Below, piece after piece: positions 22,974 through 31,541 of a stretch of 46,030 bases of DNA (position 1 is the first letter of the stretch; the number at the start of each line of letters is the position of its first letter). This stretch comes from Chloroflexota bacterium (GTDB lineage: Bacteria; Chloroflexota; Limnocylindria; Limnocylindrales; CSP1-4): contig JAKOQS010000043.1 in the NCBI GenBank assembly GCA_029778235.1, positions 1 through 46,030 on the forward strand, read 5' to 3'. The position numbers and the translations under genes were made by a program. Below the pieces are notes generated by a model. The model did not search any database. It had not been told where the DNA came from and saw nothing but the letters and a program-made list of their open reading frames with translations.

Positions 22974-24818
22974 CTAGCAGCGCAGGAAGCCCTCGCCGTT
23001 CGGGTCAGGCGCCGGCGGCGCGCCCTTGAAGACGTCGCGGATGGCGGCCCGCATCCGGGTGACGTCGGCCGACGTGACGGACTCGCCGTACGTCGGTGGC
23101 GTGAACGCCACCCGCTTGATCCGCTTCGTGTCGACGTGCTGCGCGAGCGCGAGCAGGGAGGGCAGCTGGGCCGAGGGGATGTTCGTCCAAAGGGATTCCT
23201 TCGCCACCTTCACGAGGTCGGGCAGGCGCGGGAGCATCGCGCACGGGTTCATCTGCTTGCGCAGCGCCACGAGCACGAGCTGCTGGCGGCCCATCCGGCC
23301 GTAGTCGGAGTCCTGGTGGCGCGTCCGGGCGAACGCGAGGGCGAGGGAGCCCGACAGCGTCTGCGGGCCGGGCTCGATCTCGAGGACCATCGTCCCCGAC
23401 CCGTCCTCCTTCGGGTAGTTCCGGTCGTAGATCCGGTACGGCACGTCGATCCGCAGGCCGCCGAGCGCGTCCACGAGCTTCACGAACCCGTTGAGGTCGG
23501 CGGCCGCCACCCCGTCGATCGTCCGCCCGGTCAGGTAGGCGTACAGCTCCGCGACCGCCCGGTAGCCGCGGGTCGTCTTCGAGCCGGTGAAGAGGTCGGG
23601 ATGGCTCTGGGCCCACCGGTAGTAGCCGCTGAGCATCTCGGGGAAGCAGCGGCACGTGAACGCCCTGGCGATCCGCGGCGGCAGCGGGACGTTGACCAGG
23701 TTGCGCGGGAAGCCGAAGATCGCGGCCCGCCCGGAGGCGATGTCCACGCTGACGAGCATCATCGAGTCGGTGCGCAGCCCATCGCGACCGGGACCGGCGT
23801 CGCCGCCCAGGACCAGGACGTCCAGCCGCCCGTCCTTCGCCCAGTACGGGACGTCCGCGGAGGCCGGCGTGGGGCTCGCGCCCGGGGAGGATGCACCCGG
23901 GGAGGCCGACGACCCGGCCTGGCCGGAGCCCGGGGGCGTCGCCCCGGCGGACCCGACGGAGCCGTCCCCGGGGTCGAGGGAGGCCGGCCCCTGCGGGCCG
24001 GTCGCAGACCCGGGGCTGCCGAAGACGTCCGGGCCCGCCGAGCCGTCCGGGGTCGGGACGAACGACGCCGACCCCACGATCGCACTGGCCGCCGGCATCC
24101 CGGCCGCCGTCCCCGTGGCGCCCGCGCCGCCGGTCGTGCCCGCGCCGCCCGCCGTGCCCGCGTCGCCGGTCGTGCCCGCGCCACCGCCCGTGCTCGCGTC
24201 CCGCGCGAGCGGGCTCCCGTCCGGGCCCAGGGCGACCGCGCTCGGGTCGGTCGCATCGAGCGCCTGGCCGGCGAACGCCGCCGCGCCGGCCTCGGCGTCC
24301 GCACCGCCGCCGTCGCCCCAGTCCGGCCCATCGCCGCTTCCCCCGGCGAAGACCCCGGAGACCAGGTCGTACGCGTTCCAGTCCACCCACGCGACCGTGC
24401 CCTGGAGCGCGATCGTCACGACGATCAGCGCCGCCATCGCCACCGCGCCGATCCGCACCGCGCGCTGCGTCCCGGGGCCGCGGCGGACCCCCGCTGCGAC
24501 CCGGTACGCGTCCCAGATCGCCGCCACCCGGTAGACAAGGAACGCCACATCCAGGACGAGGAGCAGCAGGAGCCACGTCGGCTGGATCAGCAGGCCGACG
24601 AGATACCCGGGGTCGCGCACCGCGGCGACGAACAGGACCGCCACGCCCAGGACAACGAGCGTCGGGAGGGCCCAGAGGAAGGCGCGGCGCCGCTGACCGG
24701 CATACGCCTGGCCGAGCCCGGGGAGCAGGAACGAGAGGAGCGCCGCCAGGGCGGGGCTGGGCCGCGGGTATCGGACCGCCTGGCTCCCCGGGAGGGTCGC
24801 CGGCGTGGCGAAGTCCAT
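22974..24818 (-). CDS. LytR-CpsA-Psr (LCP) family cell-wall glycopolymer ligase
   Basis: A 614-aa membrane protein. The N-terminal 150 residues contain about four hydrophobic segments (one begins LSFLLPGLGQAYAGQ), unlike the single anchor of classical LCP proteins. About 180 residues of Ala/Gly/Ser/Thr-rich spacer follow. The LCP domain starts near residue 335 (DVLVLGGDAGPGRDGLRTDSMM with the pyrophosphate-binding R/TDS) and continues GFPRNL, then RTRHQDSDYGRMGRQQ, the main catalytic and binding Arg/Asp motif. LCP enzymes move undecaprenyl-linked polymers onto peptidoglycan or other surface acceptors outside the membrane. It is divergent from murJ, another lipid-linked envelope gene, 236 bp away. 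Confidence 0.9.
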   Translation of the reverse strand: MDFATPATLPGSQAVRYPRPSPALAALLSFLLPGLGQAYAGQRRRAFLWALPTLVVLGVAVLFVAAVRDPGYLVGLLIQPTWLLLLLVLDVAFLVYRVAAIWDAYRVAAGVRRGPGTQRAVRIGAVAMAALIVVTIALQGTVAWVDWNAYDLVSGVFAGGSGDGPDWGDGGGADAEAGAAAFAGQALDATDPSAVALGPDGSPLARDASTGGGAGTTGDAGTAGGAGTTGGAGATGTAAGMPAASAIVGSASFVPTPDGSAGPDVFGSPGSATGPQGPASLDPGDGSVGSAGATPPGSGQAGSSASPGASSPGASPTPASADVPYWAKDGRLDVLVLGGDAGPGRDGLRTDSMMLVSVDIASGRAAIFGFPRNLVNVPLPPRIARAFTCRCFPEMLSGYYRWAQSHPDLFTGSKTTRGYRAVAELYAYLTGRTIDGVAAADLNGFVKLVDALGGLRIDVPYRIYDRNYPKEDGSGTMVLEIEPGPQTLSGSLALAFARTRHQDSDYGRMGRQQLVLVALRKQMNPCAMLPRLPDLVKVAKESLWTNIPSAQLPSLLALAQHVDTKRIKRVAFTPPTYGESVTSADVTRMRAAIRDVFKGAPPAPDPNGEGFLRC

Positions 24819-25042
24819 CGAGTGCCTCGTGCGTGCCCGGCGCGAGAGGCGGGCGTCGATCCGGCGCCGTCTCCGGCGCGGACGGCAATGCTACTCCCGT
24901 GGTGCCGCCGCGCCAGAGTCCGATGGTCCTGCGGGGTCACGGGTGGTGCCGGCCCGGGCCGCGCGGGCGAGGCCGGCCACCGGACCTCACGACCCGGACG
25001 GCGGCCGCCGTCCCCAGGCCCAGCGGCGCCGTTCGCCGGTGC

Positions 25043-25048
25043 TACAGT
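25043..25048 (+). promoter_or_regulatory. Putative leaderless -10 box for murJ
   Basis: TACAGT, then CGCCGC, then GTG at 25055. Spacer and spacing are identical to those before the response-regulator gene. Confidence 0.5.
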
Positions 25049-25054
25049 CGCCGC

Positions 25055-26647
25055 GTGAGCGAGCCGGCTGCGGCCGAGAGCGGGCAGGCCCTCGCGCGGG
25101 CCGGCATCGTCGTCCTGGCCGGGTACGGCATCGCGCGGGCACTCGGCTGGCTGCGCGTCGTCGTCATCAGCACGACGTTCGGCGCCGGGCCCGAGCTCGA
25201 CGCCTTCTACGCGGCGTTCCGGCTCCCCGACCTCGTGTTCAACCTGGTCCAGACAGGCGCGCTGACGGCCGCACTCGTCCCGCCGATCGCCGCGCTGGTC
25301 GCGACCGGCCGCACCCAGCGCGCGTGGCACGTCGCGTCGTCGATCTCAGTCCTCGTCGCCGTCGCGTCGGCCCTGTTCGGCGTCGTCCTGCTCGTCTGGG
25401 CGCCCCAGCTCGTCTCCGTCCTGGCGCCCGGGTTCGGCCCTGCCAGGTCGGCCCTCACGGTCGAGCTCGTCCGGATCATGGCGATCGGGCCGCTCCTGCT
25501 CTCGCTCGGCGCGGTCGTCACGAGCGTCCTCAACGCCACCGGCCGTTTCGCGGCCTCCATGGCCGCCCCCATCGCGTACAACATCGTCACCATCGCGGCG
25601 GCCATCCTCCTGCCGCCCCTCATCGGCGCGCGCGGCCTGGCGCTCGGCACGGTCCTGGGGGCGGCGGCCTTCCTGATCGTCCAGCTGGTCCCGGTCTGGC
25701 GTGTCGGCTTCCGGTTCTCCCGGCGGATCTCGTTCCGCGAGCCGGAGGAGCGCGACGCTGCCGTCAACCTCCTGCCACGCGCGTACGGCCTGGGCATCGG
25801 CCAGCTGCAGCTGATCATCGCGACCACGCTGGCGTCGGGGCTCGCGTTCGGGTCGGTCGCCGCCTTCGCGATCGCGTTCACCGTCTACACGATCCCCGTG
25901 CTCACCCTGGCGGTCCCGCTGGGCGTCGTCGCCCTGCCTGCCCTGACCGCGCGATTCGCGCGGGGCGAGCGCAGCGACTACGCAGCGCTGTTCGCGCAGA
26001 CGCTCCGCCTCATGCTGTTCGCGATGCTGCCGATCGCGGGCGTGGGCATCGTCCTGCGCACCGAGCTGGTGACGATCCTCTTCAACTACGGCAAGTTCGA
26101 CGTGCGCGCGGTGACGATGACGTCGAACGTCCTGCTCTTCCTCCTGCTCGGGCTCACGGCGGACGCGCTGAACGTCCTGCTGGTCCGCGCCGTCTACGCC
26201 CGCGGCGGGACGTGGGTGCCGGTCGCGTCGGGGAGCGCCCAGCTCGCGGTGACGGCGGCTCTTGGGTCGTTCCTGGTGGGTCAGCTCGGGCTCGCGGGGA
26301 TCGCGGCCGCGTTCGCCGCCGCCTCGTGGACGGAGGCCGGGATCCTGTTCGTCTCGGCCGCGAGGACGCGCGGGGTCGTGGACGTGGGCCTGGTGGCGCG
26401 GGGAGCGGCGCTCTTCGTGCCGGCAGCCGTGGTCGCGACGCTGGTGGCGTGGGGGGCCGAACGCGTCCTGTTCGAGCTCGGCTTCGACGCGGGCAAGGCG
26501 GCCGCGCTGCTCCAGCTGCTGGTCGCGGGGTCCGCGGCCGTCGCTGCGTACGTGGCGGCATCGGCCATCCTGAGGATCCCCGAGCTGCCGACGCTGGGCC
26601 GTCTGCTCATCGGCGCGCTGCGCGGAGAGCGGCCGGCGATGGCATAG
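25055..26647 (+). CDS. murJ: Lipid II flippase MurJ (MviN family)
   Basis: A 530-aa polytopic membrane protein of the MOP superfamily with about 14 helices. It should carry lipid II across the membrane during peptidoglycan synthesis. Family signatures are ARALGWLRVVVISTTFGAGPELDAFYAAFRLPDLVFNLV split across TM1-2, TGALTAALVPP, the Asn/Arg/Asp residues of the central cavity, VLNATGRFAASMAAPIAYNIVTI, and VPLGVVALPALTARFA in the second half. The GTG start has a TACAGT box six nt upstream, so the mRNA is probably leaderless. It is divergent from the LCP gene. Confidence 0.93.
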   Translation: MSEPAAAESGQALARAGIVVLAGYGIARALGWLRVVVISTTFGAGPELDAFYAAFRLPDLVFNLVQTGALTAALVPPIAALVATGRTQRAWHVASSISVLVAVASALFGVVLLVWAPQLVSVLAPGFGPARSALTVELVRIMAIGPLLLSLGAVVTSVLNATGRFAASMAAPIAYNIVTIAAAILLPPLIGARGLALGTVLGAAAFLIVQLVPVWRVGFRFSRRISFREPEERDAAVNLLPRAYGLGIGQLQLIIATTLASGLAFGSVAAFAIAFTVYTIPVLTLAVPLGVVALPALTARFARGERSDYAALFAQTLRLMLFAMLPIAGVGIVLRTELVTILFNYGKFDVRAVTMTSNVLLFLLLGLTADALNVLLVRAVYARGGTWVPVASGSAQLAVTAALGSFLVGQLGLAGIAAAFAAASWTEAGILFVSAARTRGVVDVGLVARGAALFVPAAVVATLVAWGAERVLFELGFDAGKAAALLQLLVAGSAAVAAYVAASAILRIPELPTLGRLLIGALRGERPAMA

Positions 26648-26802
26648 GCACGATCGGGGAACGGCAGAGCGGAGGTGGGCCGTCCGGGGTGCAGCGGCCT
26701 CGGGTCGGTCATCCGGTGCGCCGCGTGACGCGCGACGCCGGCGGCGCGGTCAGGGACCGGGCGGGGCCGGCTTCGTCCTGCGGCCGTCCGGGGCGAGGAG
26801 CC

Positions 26803-27888
26803 CTACGGCGCGATGACGAGCGTGGCGGCGGACGCCGCCGACCAGCGGCCCGCCATGTCGCGGGCGCGGACGGTCACGACGTGCTGGCCCGGGGTCAGGC
26901 CCGCGGTGGAGACGAGCGCCTCGACCCGCAGCGAGCCGCGGCCCGCGTCGATGCGGCCGGCTCCGAGCGCATCCACGACGACGGTGCCGTCGACGGCGAC
27001 CTGCCAGCCGGCGACTCGGCCGAGCGTGTCGGCGTCGGCGACGGTGGAGGACACGGTCACGGTCGATCCCGCCGGGACGGTCGCGACCGCCCGCGGCGCG
27101 GCCGGCATCGGGTCTCCAGCCGGCCGCGATCCGCTCGACCCGGCGCCACTCACGAGGGCGTCCGGTGCCAGGTCGATGCCGCGGACCGCGGGCACGCGAG
27201 AGTCCAGGCGGTTGGCGGGCCCGCCCTTGGCGAAGACACAGGCGTAGAACTGGCCGCCCGTCCCGTATGCCGTGGTCGCGGTGCCCGCGGCTGCCCCGCA
27301 CCCGAACCGGTCGTAGTCGCCCAGCATGATCCCGTGGTGGAGCGGCGAGTCGGTCCACTGACGCAGCGCGGTCGCGGCGGTCCGGGAGACACGGGTCTCG
27401 CCGGTCGCGGCGGCGCAGTCGAAGTCCCGCGATCCAGGTGGGCATCCGAAGTGGTACGTCACCATCGAGGACGACTCGTAGTTGTAGGCGAGGATCTCGC
27501 CCGTCGCGCCGCGGTAGCCCCAACCCGGCATCACGTCCACGATCTCCAGGCCCGGGCACCCCGAGAGCACATGCGTCAGGCCCGCGTGAGCGGCGATGTC
27601 GAGAGCGCGGCCAGGCGTGGTGCCCGACCGCGGACAGGCGAAGGACGCGTCGTGGGCCCGACTCGAGAGGAGGAGATCGACCGTCAACGGCTTGAGTCCG
27701 GCAGCCTTCCGCTCGCCGTTGATGAGCGCGACGATCTCGGAGCGTGCGGAGTCGCGCGCGAAGGGGACATCGGCAGCCCGGACCGGAGCGGCCGACGCGG
27801 TGACGACCGCGAAGAGGAAGGCCACGAGGAGCGCCGAACCAAGGGCATGGACGAGGGAGGAACGTCGGCGCTGGTCAGGTCCGGGCAT
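26803..27888 (-). CDS. Secreted CAP-domain (SCP-like) protein with Ig-like C-terminus
   Basis: A 361-aa exported protein. A signal peptide covers residues 1 to about 38 (RRR, then a hydrophobic core ending ASAAPVRAAD). The CAP domain has SEIVALINGERKAAGLKPL, LLLSSRAHDASFAC, the ATGEILAYNY segment with the conserved Glu, and SPLHHGIMLGDYDRFGCG with the conserved His. Several cysteines are placed to form disulfides. The C-terminal 90 residues (SSTVADADTLGRV to ARDMAGRWSAASAATLVI) resemble a bacterial Ig-like domain. CAP proteins occur in many bacteria with mostly unknown extracellular roles. ATG at 27888 is preferred because it gives a compact signal peptide; GTG at 27906 is possible. Convergent with murJ. 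Confidence 0.82.
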   Translation of the reverse strand: MPGPDQRRRSSLVHALGSALLVAFLFAVVTASAAPVRAADVPFARDSARSEIVALINGERKAAGLKPLTVDLLLSSRAHDASFACPRSGTTPGRALDIAAHAGLTHVLSGCPGLEIVDVMPGWGYRGATGEILAYNYESSSMVTYHFGCPPGSRDFDCAAATGETRVSRTAATALRQWTDSPLHHGIMLGDYDRFGCGAAAGTATTAYGTGGQFYACVFAKGGPANRLDSRVPAVRGIDLAPDALVSGAGSSGSRPAGDPMPAAPRAVATVPAGSTVTVSSTVADADTLGRVAGWQVAVDGTVVVDALGAGRIDAGRGSLRVEALVSTAGLTPGQHVVTVRARDMAGRWSAASAATLVIAP

Positions 27889-28243
27889 GGGACGATGGTC
27901 GCCCACGCGCGTCGCCGAAAGTATGGGCGGATGGTCCCGGCGTACCCCTGACGAAGGCGTGTGGCGCCCCGGCACCGCCCGCGCGGACTGCGGTGCATGG
28001 ACGCGCCGGCCGCGCAGATCCGTCCGGCGCCGTGCCGGGGCGGCGGGCCATCTGGCGCCGGGGCGAGCGGGGACACGGCGCGCCGGGGCGGAGCCTGCGC
28101 CGTCGGGGTCGCGGCCGATCAAGCCGGGCAGGCCGGCGCGCGCCCGGGGCGCGCGGCCGGCGCTCCGGGGCCGAGGGTGGCCGTCGGAGGCCGGGAGCGG
28201 ACGCCGGGCGGGAGCCGTCCCCCGCCCGAGCCGCCCTTCTGGA
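27889..28243. other. 355-bp intergenic stretch upstream of the CAP gene
   Basis: Very GC-rich, with no ORF showing family features. It contains a strong imperfect hairpin at about 28132-28161 (GCCGGC-GCGCGCCC against GGGCGCGCGGCCGGC), roughly 80 bp past the stop of the Bax-inhibitor gene and possibly its terminator. The promoter for the CAP gene must lie here, but no clear -10 box is seen. Confidence 0.4.
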
Positions 28244-28969
28244 TCAGCGGTTGCCGCCGAAGATCCGCAGGAAGTAGAGGAACAGGTTGATCGCGTTCAG
28301 GTAGAGCTGGAACGCGCCGAAGATCGCGCTCTTGTCCGGCCCGAGCCACGCCGCCAGTCGACCGGTCGCGATCTGCTGCACGGTGTACGCCGTGAGGCCG
28401 GTGAACACGACGACGCCGACGACGCTGATGATGAAGTTCAGCGTCTCCCAGCCGATGAAGATGTTCACGACGCTGGCGATGATGATCCCGATCAGGGCCA
28501 TCACCAGGTAGCCGGCCATCGTGGCGAGGTTGCGGCGGGTCACGAGGCCGTAGATGGCCGCCCCGCCGAACATGCCGCCTGCAGCCGCTGCCGCGGAGAC
28601 GACGGTGGTCGTGGAGTAGCCCATCGCCCAGATGATCACGGCGATGGTCGCGCCCATCGTGGCCGCGTACACGAAGAAGAGCAGCGTGGCGATGGTGGCG
28701 CTGATGCGGGTGATCGCGAGCCCCAGCCCGAAGCCGATCACGAGCTGGACGATGATGATCGGCAGGTAGAGACCGGCGACGCGCTCGAGGATCGCCTCGT
28801 TGGTCAGGGTGAACCAGCCGACGACGCCAGTGAGGGCGAGCGCCAGGAACATCCACACGAACGACGCGGTCAGCCAGCCCGCGAAGGCCTTCGACTGCGT
28901 GTCGATCCGCTCGGCAGGGCGACCGGGCGCGGCCGTCGAGGCCGGGGAGGTGGGTCGGGTCATCGTCAT
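28244..28969 (-). CDS. Bax inhibitor-1 (BI-1/YccA) family membrane protein
   Basis: A 241-aa protein with about seven transmembrane helices (the first WLTASFVWMFLALALTGVVG, the last near AFQLYLNAINLFLYFLRIFGG). The C-terminal LYLNAINLFLYFLRI and the YTVQQIA segment are signatures of the TMBIM/BI-1 family, pH-sensitive calcium-leak channels in the studied bacterial member and FtsH modulators in E. coli YccA. The role here is unknown. ATG is preceded by GGAGGGA. Its upstream region is the long repeat-rich interval 28970-30278, including palindrome cluster B 460-730 bp before the start. Confidence 0.93.
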   Translation of the reverse strand: MTMTRPTSPASTAAPGRPAERIDTQSKAFAGWLTASFVWMFLALALTGVVGWFTLTNEAILERVAGLYLPIIIVQLVIGFGLGLAITRISATIATLLFFVYAATMGATIAVIIWAMGYSTTTVVSAAAAAGGMFGGAAIYGLVTRRNLATMAGYLVMALIGIIIASVVNIFIGWETLNFIISVVGVVVFTGLTAYTVQQIATGRLAAWLGPDKSAIFGAFQLYLNAINLFLYFLRIFGGNR

Positions 28970-29298
28970 CGGTGACTGGTCCCTCCAGGTGGGTGTCGGT
29001 CGATCGGATGGAGGTTCGCGGTGCTGTCGGTGGTTCGGTGCGGATCCGTGGTGCGAGTCCGTGGTGCGGCGTCTGCGACGACGGCCGGCTGGCCGCCGGG
29101 CCGGGGCGCGGCGTGGACCGGTCCGGCGCCCGAGGAATCGCGATCGACGGCCCGTCGCGGTCGGGTCCGGGCCCCGGTTCGTCTGGGGCCGGTCCAGGCC
29201 GTTCTGTCAGGGCCGCTTGCGCCCCCTGCCTCCCGGAAGGCTACCAGAGGGATCCTGATGGAACCTTCGCCGCGGGTGTCCGCGTGGATGTGACCGGC

Positions 29299-29400
29299 CG
29301 GGGTCGGGGGTGGCCGGGCCGGGGGCGGCGGGGCCGGGCCGGGGGCCGGGCCGGGGGCGGGTTCGGGGCCGGAGGCGGGGCCGGGCCGGGGGCGGGGGCG
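29299..29400. repeat. G-tract-rich low-complexity block
   Basis: About 100 bp made of repeated CCGGGCCGGGGGC-like units on the plus strand, with many runs of 3-5 G. Such a sequence has strong potential to form G-quadruplexes on the plus strand. It lies between the Bax-inhibitor gene and palindrome cluster B and has no credible ORF. Confidence 0.65.
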
Positions 29401-29432
29401 ACTTGTGCCGGGACCCTGCCGTGCAGGGATCC

Positions 29433-29695
29433 TGCACGTGGTGAAGACGAACGTGGCGCTCTTTCACCTGGTGAAAGCAGCCGCCGGTCGAGGGCCTCAT
29501 CGGGGCGGACCCGGGCGGTCTGGAGTCGGAGAAGGGCCGCCCGGGATCCCCTGAATGCCGATCGCAAGGCGCAGAGGGTCTTCCCGGTCGCTCTCGCACG
29601 ACCCGGTGGTCGATCCTTTTCACCACCTGCAAGAACCGTGCAGGCGTGGGACGCGGCGGACGGCGACGGAGGTCGCTGCTTTCACCACGTGAAAG
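29433..29695. repeat. Cluster B of palindromes TTCACC-W-GGTGAA (4 copies)
   Basis: A perfect extended copy, CTTTCACCTGGTGAAAG, is at 29461-29477. CTTTCACCACGTGAAAG is at 29679-29695. Variants are at 29433-29445 (TGCACG left arm) and 29619-29631 (minus-strand TGCAGG-T-GGTGAA). The first two centres are 30 bp apart, the spacing also seen in cluster A. The cluster lies in the 1.3-kb non-coding interval upstream of the Bax-inhibitor gene. Confidence 0.85.
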
Positions 29696-29810
29696 CCGAG
29701 CCTCGGCGCGCCGCCGCTCTTAGCTTCGGACGCCACTCCACGCCCGGGTCCGGCGCCATGGCCGAGCGTGGGACGCGGAGGTGCTCGAACGTCATCCGTC
29801 AGCCGCGTGG

Positions 29811-29906
29811 CGCGGCCCACGCGCGGGAGGGGAGCCGCGAGACGCGGCCCGCGCGCGAGAGGGGAGCCGCGCGACGCGGCCCGCGCGCGGGAGGGGAGCC
29901 GCGTGG
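29811..29906. repeat. Three tandem 32-bp repeats
   Basis: Units start at 29811, 29843 and 29875 with the form CGCGGCCCGCGCGCGGGAGG followed by GGAGCCGCG and three variable bases. Copies differ at a few positions. A partial fourth unit (AGCCGCGTGG) precedes the first. No spacers separate them, so this is not a CRISPR array. Confidence 0.8.
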
Positions 29907-30034
29907 ACGGCGATGGTCGGCCCGAACGGCGGCCCGGGTGGCCTCCGCCGTCCTACGGCGGCGAGCAGAGGATGCCTCACGGCGGTCGACTCGAGCTCGA
30001 CGGCGGATCATCCGTCGATGCGCAGCGGGAGCGG

Positions 30035-30082
30035 CCCGATCAGGGGGCGGCCCGATCAGGGGGCGGCCCGATCAGGGGGCGG
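30035..30082. repeat. Three perfect tandem 16-bp repeats
   Basis: CCCGATCAGGGGGCGG occurs three times without mismatch at 30035, 30051 and 30067, followed by a partial CCCGAT. Behind it, 30190-30275 carries looser GC-rich repeats of the type CCGCGGCCAC. The block lies just downstream of the stop of the metallo-hydrolase gene. Confidence 0.85.
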
Positions 30083-30278
30083 CCCGATGCGACCGTCGGC
30101 TCGGCTGTCGCTGCCGCCACCCGAGGTGGCGGCAGCATGGATCCGGGCTGCGCCCGGCGGCCGCCGGGCGCAGCGCCGCTCACAGGGCCCACCCGCCCCG
30201 CCGCGGCCACACTCCGCACCGCCGCGGCCACGCCCCACCGCGGCCGCACTTCGCCCCGCTGCGGCCACGCCCTCTCCC

Positions 30279-31274
30279 CTACGGGTAGTCGACCGCCTCT
30301 CCCGGCATCGTCACCAGCACTCGCACCTCGGGCGCGAAGTTCGCCGCGTGCTCGGCGAACTCGTGCGGCGGCCTGTGGAACCGGCTCGGGAAGAACAGCG
30401 CCGGCATGACCGGCCAGAGCGTCCCCCAGTGGATGGGGACGGCGGCCGTCGGCCGGAGGTACTGCAGCGCCTTCGCCGCCGAGGCGGGATGCAGGTGGCC
30501 CTGCGACAGCTTGGGCCCCCAGCCCCAGACCGGCAGGAGGGCCACGTCGAGGCGAGGCTCCGCGAAGTCGGCCATCCCTCGGAAGATCCCCGTGTCGCCG
30601 GCGAAGTAGATGCGCCGCGACCCTTCCACGATGAAGCCCACCGGGATCGCCCTGGGCCCCAATGGCGGCCGGAACCCGCTGTGAACGGCCGGCGTGGCGG
30701 TGATGGTGAGCGACCCGACACGCTCGCTCTCTCCCGGTGCCAGGGCCCGGATGTTGTGGAAGCCGTGCTTCTCCATCAGCCGCTCGGCGCCCTCCGGGAC
30801 CAGGATCCGCTTGTCACGCCCGAGCAGTTCGAGCGACCGGAAGTCCAGGTGATCGAGGTGCAGGTGGCTGATGAGGACCACGTCGATGGCGGAGACGAGC
30901 TTCGGGTCCGGCCGCGGACGGCGGCGCTGGAGAGGACCCACCCACCCATGGAGGAGCGGGTCCGTGAGGACCTGCGTGCCGTCCATGTCGATGAAGATCG
31001 TCGCGTGGCCGACGAAGGTCATCAGCGGGTGGGCTGCGGCGGGTCCCGGGGGCGCGACGATCGCCTCGACGCGCTCGACCCCGGTCGGCGCGGGCACGAT
31101 CGTGGGGCCGGGCGCGGGGGCCGGGCCGGGCGCGACCGAAGACGAGGGCGGGGGCGGGGGTTCGGCAGGGGCTCCGGACGGGAGCGCGGAGGCGAGGCCT
31201 TGTGCCTCCTGCTCCACCGGGAGCGCAGTCACCCCCGCGGCGGAGGAAGGCTGGGGGCTGGCGGACGGCTCCAT
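30279..31274 (-). CDS. Metallo-beta-lactamase-fold hydrolase (NAPE-PLD/UlaG-like)
   Basis: A 331-aa protein. The first 80 residues are Pro/Ala/Ser-rich and look disordered, without a clear signal peptide. The hydrolase domain begins TFVGHATIFIDMDGTQVLTDPLL, with the zinc motif SHLHLDHLD, a later His in TPAVHSG, Asp in YFAGDTGIF, and a terminal His in VPIHWGTLWP. The FVGHATI.I..DG...LTDP start is shared with NAPE-PLD-like and UlaG-like lactonase families. The substrate is unknown. The ATG has TATCCT seven nt upstream. It is divergent from the dehydrogenase gene. Confidence 0.87.
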   Translation of the reverse strand: MEPSASPQPSSAAGVTALPVEQEAQGLASALPSGAPAEPPPPPSSSVAPGPAPAPGPTIVPAPTGVERVEAIVAPPGPAAAHPLMTFVGHATIFIDMDGTQVLTDPLLHGWVGPLQRRRPRPDPKLVSAIDVVLISHLHLDHLDFRSLELLGRDKRILVPEGAERLMEKHGFHNIRALAPGESERVGSLTITATPAVHSGFRPPLGPRAIPVGFIVEGSRRIYFAGDTGIFRGMADFAEPRLDVALLPVWGWGPKLSQGHLHPASAAKALQYLRPTAAVPIHWGTLWPVMPALFFPSRFHRPPHEFAEHAANFAPEVRVLVTMPGEAVDYP

Positions 31275-31281
31275 CGTGCCG

Positions 31282-31287
31282 AGGATA
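31282..31287 (-). promoter_or_regulatory. Putative leaderless -10 box for the metallo-hydrolase gene
   Basis: On the minus strand TATCCT is followed by 7 nt and the ATG at 31274, matching the leaderless pattern seen at other genes. Confidence 0.45.
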
Positions 31288-31541
31288 GCCGGGGCATGAG
31301 ATGGACGGACGGCCGTCGCGGCGGGCGCCGCGTCGGGCGCCGTCCGGTGGGTGCCCCGGGCGGACCGCCCGTGGCTACCATCAGGGGGGTCCGCGTGCTG
31401 GCGCGGTCCCGTGGTGCAGCCGGGAGGGCGGACGCCGTGACGGGGACGGATGGGACGACGACCGGGTCGGCGTCCGTGGTGGGCGGGACCCACGGGACAG
31501 GGGTCGAGGCTGGGGCGGCCCGCGAGCCGGGGACCGGGGCG

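Noticed and set aside
29811..29906. Possible CRISPR array
   Set aside because: The 32-bp units are contiguous with no spacers, there are only three, and no cas gene is in the window.
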